21,395 bases of DNA from Bacillota bacterium. Lineage in GTDB: Bacteria > Bacillota > Bacilli > Alicyclobacillales > SLC66. Below the pieces are notes generated by a model. That model did no database searches. It was given only the letters and a program-made list of their open reading frames with translations, and was not told the DNA's origin. Location of the stretch: positions 1 to 21,395 of the forward strand of contig JAKACU010000030.1 in NCBI GenBank assembly GCA_021821185.1, read 5' to 3'. The position numbers and the translations under genes were made by a program. Below, in pieces: positions 15,290 through 21,395 of this stretch. Positions within the stretch are counted from its first letter, which is position 1. Every line of letters starts with the position of its first letter.

Positions 15290-17272
15290 ATGAGAGACGC
15301 GCTGCCTGGTTCTTTCGAACTTGTATCGAGCTATCAGCCGACAGGTGATCAACCAACAGCTATCGATGCGATCGCGCAAAGTCTGCAGTCAGGCAACAAG
15401 TTTCAGACGTTGCTTGGTGTCACTGGATCTGGTAAAACATTTACCGTAGCGAATGTCGTTGCCAAGATCAATCGACCTACGCTGGTGATCGCCCATAACA
15501 AGACGTTGGCGGCTCAATTGACAGCTGAATTTAAAGAGTTTTTTCCTAATAATGCAGTCGAGTACTTCGTCAGTTACTATGATTATTATCAGCCAGAAGC
15601 GTACATTCCCCAAACGGATACTTTTATTGAAAAAGACGCAAAAATTAATGATGAGATCGATAAATTGCGCCACTCAGCGACGAGTGCGCTATTTGAACGC
15701 AATGATGTGCTTGTCGTCGCTAGTGTATCAAGCATTTTTGGTCTAGGTAGTCCGATGAGTTATCGCGAACACGTTTTGTCGTTGCGAGTAGGTATGGAAA
15801 AACCTCGAAACGACATGTTGCGCCGTCTGGTCGATATGCAATATGAACGTAATGACATCAATTTTACGCGCGGAACATTTCGTGTGCGTGGCGATGTCGT
15901 CGAGATTGTACCTGCCTCGCATGGAGATCATGCTATTCGTGTCGAGTTATTTGGCGATGAGATTGAGCGCATTACAGAAGTTGATATTGTCACAGGGGAG
16001 ATTCTTGGTCGTCGAGAGCATGTGGCGATCTTTCCTGCATCGCACTTTGTATCGTCCAAAGAAACTATCATGCAGGCCGTTGACACGATTCGTGCGGAAC
16101 TTATCGAGCGGTTGCAAGAGTTGCGTGACGCTGGCAAACTGCTTGAAGCACAGAGACTAGAACAGCGCACGAACTATGATATTGAGATGATGCTTGAGGT
16201 GGGGTATTGTTCGGGGATAGAAAACTATTCGCGACACATGGATGGTCGTGTTGCAGGTGAGCCTCCGTTCACGTTGTTTGATTATTTTCCTAAAGATTTT
16301 CTGCTTGTGATCGATGAATCCCACGTCACGTTGCCTCAGCTTCATGGCATGTATGGTGGCGATCATACCCGGAAACTGACGCTCATTGAGCATGGTTTTC
16401 GTTTGCCGTCGTCGGCAGACAATAGGCCGTTGCGCTTTGAGGAGTTATCCCGATATGACTATCAGACGGTGTTTATCTCAGCTACGCCAGGAGATTACGA
16501 AAAGGAAGTCAGTACGAGCATTGTCGAGCAGATTATACGACCGACCGGATTGCTTGATCCGCTGATTCATGTACGCCCGATTAAAGGGCAGATCGATGAT
16601 CTGATCGGTGAGATTCGAAGACGTGTCACAAAGGAAGAACGCGTGCTTGTGACGACGCTCACGAAAAAAATGTCCGAAGATCTTACGGATTACCTGAAAG
16701 AAGTAGGCATTAAAGTGCGCTATCTGCACAGTGACATTAAGACACTCGAGCGTATGTCCATTTTGCGGGACCTGCGTCTGGGCGTCTTTGATGTGCTGAT
16801 CGGCATTAACCTGCTTCGTGAAGGCCTTGATTTGCCTGAAGTATCCTTGGTCGCTATCTTAGATGCTGACAAGGAAGGCTTTTTACGGGCGCAACGATCA
16901 CTGATCCAGACGATCGGTCGCGCAGCGAGAAATGCGCACGGTGAGGTCATTATGTACGCTGACTCCATCACGCGCTCTATGGATATCGCGATGAAAGAGA
17001 CTAATCGTCGGCGTCAATTGCAAACCGCTTATAATGAAGCGCATGGTATCACGCCAACGACCATACAAAAAGCGATTCGCGATGTGATCGAAGCGACGAA
17101 GGCCATGCCAAATGAAGATGAGCTTACTGTGAAGGCAGCTTCGATGTCCAAGGCAGAGCGTAAAGACCTGCTCAACCGTCTCGAGAAGGAAATGAAGGAA
17201 GCAGCGAAAGCATTGCAATTTGAACGCGCAGCACAGTTGCGCGACTTGATGATCGAACTTGCGGCTGTGTAA
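15290..17272 (+). CDS. uvrB: Excinuclease ABC subunit B
   Basis: UvrB is the damage-verifying helicase-like subunit of nucleotide excision repair; it is loaded by UvrA and then recruits UvrC. With the ATG at 15290 the product has 660 residues, the usual length. It shows Walker A GVTGSGKT at 43-50, the beta-hairpin [12 protein letters not shown] that inserts between DNA strands, the DESH box at 342-345, helicase motifs V and VI ([14 protein letters not shown], then QTIGRAARN), and the C-terminal UVR coiled-coil ([21 protein letters not shown]) that contacts UvrA and UvrC. A GTG at 15272 would add six residues but has its AGGAGG only two bases away. AAGGAG at 15277-15282, seven bases before the ATG, decides the start. 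SOS control is likely. Confidence 0.97.
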   Translation: MRDALPGSFELVSSYQPTGDQPTAIDAIAQSLQSGNKFQTLLGVTGSGKTFTVANVVAKINRPTLVIAHNKTLAAQLTAEFKEFFPNNAVEYFVSYYDYYQPEAYIPQTDTFIEKDAKINDEIDKLRHSATSALFERNDVLVVASVSSIFGLGSPMSYREHVLSLRVGMEKPRNDMLRRLVDMQYERNDINFTRGTFRVRGDVVEIVPASHGDHAIRVELFGDEIERITEVDIVTGEILGRREHVAIFPASHFVSSKETIMQAVDTIRAELIERLQELRDAGKLLEAQRLEQRTNYDIEMMLEVGYCSGIENYSRHMDGRVAGEPPFTLFDYFPKDFLLVIDESHVTLPQLHGMYGGDHTRKLTLIEHGFRLPSSADNRPLRFEELSRYDYQTVFISATPGDYEKEVSTSIVEQIIRPTGLLDPLIHVRPIKGQIDDLIGEIRRRVTKEERVLVTTLTKKMSEDLTDYLKEVGIKVRYLHSDIKTLERMSILRDLRLGVFDVLIGINLLREGLDLPEVSLVAILDADKEGFLRAQRSLIQTIGRAARNAHGEVIMYADSITRSMDIAMKETNRRRQLQTAYNEAHGITPTTIQKAIRDVIEATKAMPNEDELTVKAASMSKAERKDLLNRLEKEMKEAAKALQFERAAQLRDLMIELAAV

Positions 17273-17302
17273 TGACAGTTGTGGAAAACTAAGGAGAAGA
17301 AC

Positions 17303-20158
17303 ATGACACAAGATGCAATCGTGGTTAAAGGTGCGCGTGTCCATAATCTTAAAAATATCGATATCGAGCTTCCACGCGATAAATTAGTGGTTTTTACAGG
17401 GTTAAGCGGCTCGGGCAAATCATCCTTGGCATTTGACACGTTGTATGCTGAAGGTCAGCGGCGTTATGTAGAGTCCTTGTCTGCGTATGCCAGGCAATTC
17501 CTCGGTCAAATGGATAAGCCTGATGTTGACTCGATTGAAGGGCTATCGCCTGCGATTAGTATCGACCAAAAGACGACGAGTCGCAATCCGCGTTCGACGG
17601 TAGGAACCGTAACGGAAATTTATGATTACCTGAGATTGCTTTTCGCTCGAGTAGGCACACCATATTGTCCCAAATGTGCGACACCGATCACTTCGCAAAC
17701 AATCGATCAAATGGTTGATCGCGTAATGACCTTGCCGACAGCAACGCGCATTCAAATTCTCGCACCGATCATTACGGGCAAAAAAGGTGAACACGTCAAA
17801 ATTCTCGAGGATTTGACGAAAGCAGGTTACGTACGTGTGCGCGTGGATGGCGTTTTGCGAGAACTGTCTGAAGAGTTCAAGCTTGAAAAAAACAAAAAAC
17901 ACCATATCGCTGTTGTGGTTGACCGCATCATCGTGAAAGAGGATGTTTCCACGCGGTTGGCAGATAGTCTTGAAAGCGCCTTATCGTTAGCGGACGGAAC
18001 GGTGATCGTCGATATCCTTGATGGCGAGGAAATGCTTTTTAGTCAAAACTTGGCCTGTCCCACTTGCGGCTACAGCGTGCAAGAGATTAGCCCACGCATG
18101 TTTTCCTTTAATAGTCCATTTGGTGCCTGCCCTGCGTGTACAGGGCTTGGTCAAAAGCTTGAAGTCGATATCGATCGTGTCATCCCCGATCGCACACGAA
18201 CGATTCGTGATGGGGCTATCGCACCATGGGCTGGATCAACGTCGACGTACTATCCCGAACTCTTAGCCAATGCCTGTGCCAAACTCGGGGTGTCTTTGGA
18301 CATGCCCATAGATGAGATTGATGACAATGCATTGCAACACCTGTTAAATGGAATGCCTCAGGAAAAAGTACATTTTACTTTTATGAATGATTTTGGTCAG
18401 GTAAAAGATGCCGAAGTGGCTTTTGAGGGTGTCATCCCGAACCTTGAACGAAGATTTCGCGATACAGGCTCTGATTCGATTCGCGAATTTATCGAAGGTT
18501 TTATGAGTAGCAATCCGTGTCCTTCATGCCATGGCAGACGGCTCAAACCGGATAGTCTAGCGGTTAAAATCACTGGGACATCGATTGCTGACTTGACCGA
18601 TATGTCGATCACGGAAGTTCTGGATTTTTTTCAACACATCACCCTAACGCCTAAAGAGCAACAAATCGCTGAGCTGGTGCTTCGTGAAATTATTTCGCGC
18701 GTTGGTTTTTTGCGCGATGTTGGTTTAAATTATCTCTCACTGTCGCGCGCTGCAGGGACACTTTCCGGTGGCGAGGCGCAGCGTATTCGCCTTGCGACGC
18801 AGATTGGATCTAGCTTGGTTGGTGTGCTGTACATTTTGGATGAACCCAGCATTGGCTTGCACCAACGTGACAATGCCCGTCTGATTCAAACACTGACGCG
18901 TATGCGCGATCTGGGCAATACTCTGATCGTCGTTGAACATGATGAAGAGACGATGTTTGCAGCCGATCAGATCGTGGATGTGGGCCCAGGAGCCGGCGTT
19001 CATGGCGGAATGATCGTCGCGCAAGGTACTGTACAAGAGATTATGGCGCATCCAAGTTCCTTGACGGGTCAGTTTTTAAGCGGCCGACGCTTCATTCCGG
19101 TGCCGGAAACAAGACGCCCTATTGGGGAACGATTTTTTACCATCAAAGGTGCCTCTGAAAACAACCTTAAAGGCATAACGGTGCGCTTCCCGGTCGGTGT
19201 ATTGACTTGTGTGACCGGCGTCTCTGGATCAGGAAAAAGCACATTGGTCAATGAAATTTTGTATAAGATTCTTGCCTCACAACTGAACGGCGCACGTGTG
19301 CGGCCGGGACGGTATAAAGCGATGGATGGGCTTGCAAATCTAGAAAAGGTCATCGATATCGACCAATCACCGATTGGACGTACACCACGCTCCAATCCAG
19401 CTACGTATACGGGTGTTTTCGATGATATCCGTGACGTGTTTGCCAACACGACCGAGGCTAAAGTACGAGGCTACAACAAAGGGCGATTTAGTTTCAATAT
19501 TCGTGGCGGGCGTTGTGAGGCATGTAAAGGTGACGGCATCATTAAAATTGAAATGCACTTTTTGCCGGATGTGTATGTACCATGCGAAGTATGTAAAGGC
19601 AAACGCTATAACCGAGAGACGCTCGAGGTGCATTATAAGGGCAAATCCATTGCTGATGTCCTGGATATGACGATTGATGATGCGGCAGTCTTTTTTGAAA
19701 ATGTACCGCGCATCACGAGACGTTTGCAGACGCTCGTCGAAGTTGGCCTTGGTTACATGAAGTTGGGGCAGCCTGCGACTACCTTGTCAGGTGGCGAGGC
19801 ACAGCGTGTGAAGCTGGCATCCGAACTGCATCGGCGCAGCACGGGACGAACGATGTATATATTGGACGAACCGACAACAGGTTTGCATGTCGCTGATATT
19901 GAAAAGCTGTTGCATGTACTCACAAGGCTGGTGGATGCAGGAGATTCTGTGGTAGTCATTGAACACAATCTTGATGTCATTAAAACAGCTGATTATATCA
20001 TCGATCTTGGACCTGAAGGCGGCGATGGTGGAGGACAACTTGTTGCTTCTGGAACGCCTGAAGAAATCGTGCGCAATAAAGCATCGTACACGGGACAGTT
20101 TCTTCTACCCGTACTTTTGCGTGATCGTGAGCGTTCGAAAACTTTGCTGGCCCAATAG
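17303..20158 (+). CDS. uvrA: Excinuclease ABC subunit A
   Basis: UvrA is the dimeric ABC-type ATPase that finds DNA lesions and loads UvrB. The 951-residue product is of normal length. It has Walker A loops at about 33-41 (GLSGSGKSS) and 639-647 (GVSGSGKST), two LSGGEAQR signatures at 487-494 and 828-835, a first zinc module with CPTC at 252-255 and CPAC at 276-279, and the essential C-terminal zinc module with CEAC at 738-741 and CEVC at 761-764. AAGGAG at 17291-17296 sets the ATG at 17303; an upstream TTG at 17279 would give eight extra residues with no ribosome site. It follows uvrB by 30 bases and shares its promoter. All normal catalytic elements are present. Confidence 0.97.
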   Translation: MTQDAIVVKGARVHNLKNIDIELPRDKLVVFTGLSGSGKSSLAFDTLYAEGQRRYVESLSAYARQFLGQMDKPDVDSIEGLSPAISIDQKTTSRNPRSTVGTVTEIYDYLRLLFARVGTPYCPKCATPITSQTIDQMVDRVMTLPTATRIQILAPIITGKKGEHVKILEDLTKAGYVRVRVDGVLRELSEEFKLEKNKKHHIAVVVDRIIVKEDVSTRLADSLESALSLADGTVIVDILDGEEMLFSQNLACPTCGYSVQEISPRMFSFNSPFGACPACTGLGQKLEVDIDRVIPDRTRTIRDGAIAPWAGSTSTYYPELLANACAKLGVSLDMPIDEIDDNALQHLLNGMPQEKVHFTFMNDFGQVKDAEVAFEGVIPNLERRFRDTGSDSIREFIEGFMSSNPCPSCHGRRLKPDSLAVKITGTSIADLTDMSITEVLDFFQHITLTPKEQQIAELVLREIISRVGFLRDVGLNYLSLSRAAGTLSGGEAQRIRLATQIGSSLVGVLYILDEPSIGLHQRDNARLIQTLTRMRDLGNTLIVVEHDEETMFAADQIVDVGPGAGVHGGMIVAQGTVQEIMAHPSSLTGQFLSGRRFIPVPETRRPIGERFFTIKGASENNLKGITVRFPVGVLTCVTGVSGSGKSTLVNEILYKILASQLNGARVRPGRYKAMDGLANLEKVIDIDQSPIGRTPRSNPATYTGVFDDIRDVFANTTEAKVRGYNKGRFSFNIRGGRCEACKGDGIIKIEMHFLPDVYVPCEVCKGKRYNRETLEVHYKGKSIADVLDMTIDDAAVFFENVPRITRRLQTLVEVGLGYMKLGQPATTLSGGEAQRVKLASELHRRSTGRTMYILDEPTTGLHVADIEKLLHVLTRLVDAGDSVVVIEHNLDVIKTADYIIDLGPEGGDGGGQLVASGTPEEIVRNKASYTGQFLLPVLLRDRERSKTLLAQ

Positions 20159-20170
20159 GAAGGTGTTCGT

Positions 20171-21199
20171 TTGAAACAGTTTCACGAGATCGAACAGGTG
20201 CTGGGACGGCGGGTGGTGTTTTGCGACCACCTGCCGGAACCATTGCGCCATGTACCGCAAAGCACGTTGTTAGATGGGGTTCTTTACGAGGGACATATAT
20301 GGAGACAGATAATGATGAAAGCAAAATCTGTCTATTTTTGCTATCGTCAAGGTACTGTGAGCCAATCCGAGTTGTACCTCTTACAACTCGCGTTAGCCGA
20401 TAAGGAACGAGATCGTGCACAGCGCATTCCTGAATGGCAACGACAGGTGATCGAAGTAATCCATCAACCTGTAGAAGGTTTCACCACCCTTAATGAAGCC
20501 GATTTGCCTGCTGATATCCTGGTACCGTGGACATGGCCAGTTTTTTGCGTGGGACTCCGTCTAAGTGACCGCCAGCAAACCTCTATGCTCGCGGAGGAAG
20601 TTAAGCGAGTACTTGATTCCTTGTCTGACGGGATCGACTTTCGCCCATTTGTGACAGCCGAATCCTCTTTTTTATTGTGCATTTTTTCTTCCTCGACGCA
20701 AGAAAAAGATCCGGACATGACTGGTGAAGATGTTGCTCGCGCTATGGTAGATGGCTTACTTTCCGAAGAATTCATTGATTTGCGTGCTGTATTCAGTGGC
20801 GCACTCAATAATTTTGCTGATGTGCTTTCGACAGTAAGACGAATGGTTTTTATCGCGCTAACTGCTGAAACTCTGCAAACTGACAAGCGTGTCTTGTCCA
20901 TACAGGGCCTAGGGATCTATGAGTTGCTCTACGCTGCGAAAACATCTTTTAAAAAAGCTTACGCGAATCATGTATTGCCACCTGTGGCCGTTAGTAGTCT
21001 TGGTGCTGAGCTAGAGCAAACGGTGATGATGTTTATTACTTGTGATCTGAATATGAGTGAAACAGCGAGACAGTTGTATTTACATCGTAACAGTCTCTTA
21101 TATCGAATCGAGCGCATCAAGGAATTGACAGGTTATGATATTCGCCATTTTGACGACGCTGTCACCGTATGGTCTGCCCTATTATTGCGTCGGCTTTAA
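20171..21199 (+). CDS. PucR/CdaR-family transcriptional regulator
   Basis: The last 66 of 342 residues form a PucR C-terminal helix-turn-helix (ELEQTVMMFITCDLNMSETARQLYLHRNSLLYRIERIKELTGYDI), with the family's HRNSLLYRIERI recognition helix. The middle (about 115-245) fits the GGDEF-like domain of CdaR-type regulators. The N-terminal 100 residues are not recognised. Such proteins usually control nearby catabolic or transport genes. The start is TTG at 20171, supported by an AGGAAGGTG-like site overlapping the end of uvrA, only 12 bases after the uvrA stop, so it is probably read from the SOS-controlled uvr transcript at least in part. The following gene, a sugar ABC ATPase, is the more natural regulatory target. 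No effector can be named. Confidence 0.82.
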   Translation: MKQFHEIEQVLGRRVVFCDHLPEPLRHVPQSTLLDGVLYEGHIWRQIMMKAKSVYFCYRQGTVSQSELYLLQLALADKERDRAQRIPEWQRQVIEVIHQPVEGFTTLNEADLPADILVPWTWPVFCVGLRLSDRQQTSMLAEEVKRVLDSLSDGIDFRPFVTAESSFLLCIFSSSTQEKDPDMTGEDVARAMVDGLLSEEFIDLRAVFSGALNNFADVLSTVRRMVFIALTAETLQTDKRVLSIQGLGIYELLYAAKTSFKKAYANHVLPPVAVSSLGAELEQTVMMFITCDLNMSETARQLYLHRNSLLYRIERIKELTGYDIRHFDDAVTVWSALLLRRL

Positions 21200-21335
21200 G
21201 TAACTCCTATGTGACGAAGTGCCTAAAGTGTACGCGGGATGTTTGTATACGTTGCCATATAGAAGCTCGAGTCACGAAAGCGCTATACTACAGGACATAG
21301 AGGTGCGCATCGCACAAGAAAGGGGAACATCAGTC

Positions 21336-21395
21336 TTGGCTGAAGTTAAGCTCTCACACATTTATAAAAAATATGCTGGTAATGTTGTTGCGGTT
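21336..21395 (+). CDS. Sugar ABC transporter ATP-binding protein, MsmX/UgpC type (start only)
   Basis: Twenty codons from a TTG start encode (M)AEVKLSHIYKKYAGNVVAV, the typical opening of MsmX/UgpC/MalK-type ATPases of carbohydrate importers. AAAGGGGA at 21319-21326 gives a ribosome site. The rest lies beyond the window, so Walker motifs cannot be checked. In the 136-base gap before it, a TATACT at 21284-21289 could be a -10 element but has no good -35 at 16-18 bases. A small hairpin, GTGCG-CAT-CGCAC, lies at 21303-21315. The gap after the PucR-type gene suggests separate transcription. Confidence 0.68.
   Translation, partial: MAEVKLSHIYKKYAGNVVAV

Noticed and set aside
21252..21289. TTGCCA with TATACT as a promoter for the MsmX/UgpC-type gene.
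   Set aside because: The spacer would be 26 bases. The TATACT alone is not enough to call a promoter.
1..21395. CRISPR array, tRNA or rRNA genes, insertion sequence, phage or defence island.
   Set aside because: I saw no spaced direct repeats, no tRNA-like cloverleaf, no transposase or integrase frame, and no defence-type domains. Nearly all sequence is accounted for by housekeeping genes.

Overview
The window looks like chromosomal DNA of a Gram-positive, flagellated, S-layer-bearing member of the Bacilli. An acidophile-type relative of Alicyclobacillus is my guess from overall protein character; I could not search a database. Supporting signs are strong AGGAGG-type ribosome binding sites, GTG and TTG starts, SLH repeats, a MinJ-type polytopic PDZ protein beside ctpB and ftsEX, and a Bacillus-type LexA (DinR) box before uvrBA. 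Almost every intact gene lies on the + strand.

Layout. (1) 1-1043: the 3' part of a secreted S-layer-homology protein, its 5' end outside the window. (2) 1044-2356: a small accessory stretch. It holds an unrecognised 55-residue gene, a hairpin terminator, and two gene remnants placed head to head: a MerR regulator on - and a visibly GC-richer SDR oxidoreductase on +. Both lack their 5' ends and they meet inside a 6-bp inverted repeat at 1730-1744. (3) 2306-9144: an arginine biosynthesis operon, argC-argB-argD-argF-argG-argH, behind a good sigma-A promoter whose -10 region overlaps a candidate ArgR/AhrC box. It covers N-acetylglutamate to arginine, but no argJ or argE is present for the deacetylation step. 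(4) 9226-13541: ftsE-ftsX, a CtpB-like S41 protease with a peptidoglycan-binding tail, and a MinJ-like protein, which together form a cell-envelope and division block. (5) 13574-15227: motA-motB flagellar stator genes. (6) 15231-20158: uvrB-uvrA with their own promoter and a 13/14-match LexA box. (7) 20171 to the end: a PucR/CdaR-type regulator closely following uvrA, then the first 20 codons of an MsmX/UgpC-type sugar ABC-transporter ATPase.

Most of the window is conserved housekeeping sequence and I see no new defence or mobile system. The points most worth checking are the 1369-2251 remnant junction, the missing argJ, the two candidate operators, the absence of a murein hydrolase gene after ftsX, and the ion specificity of the stator.
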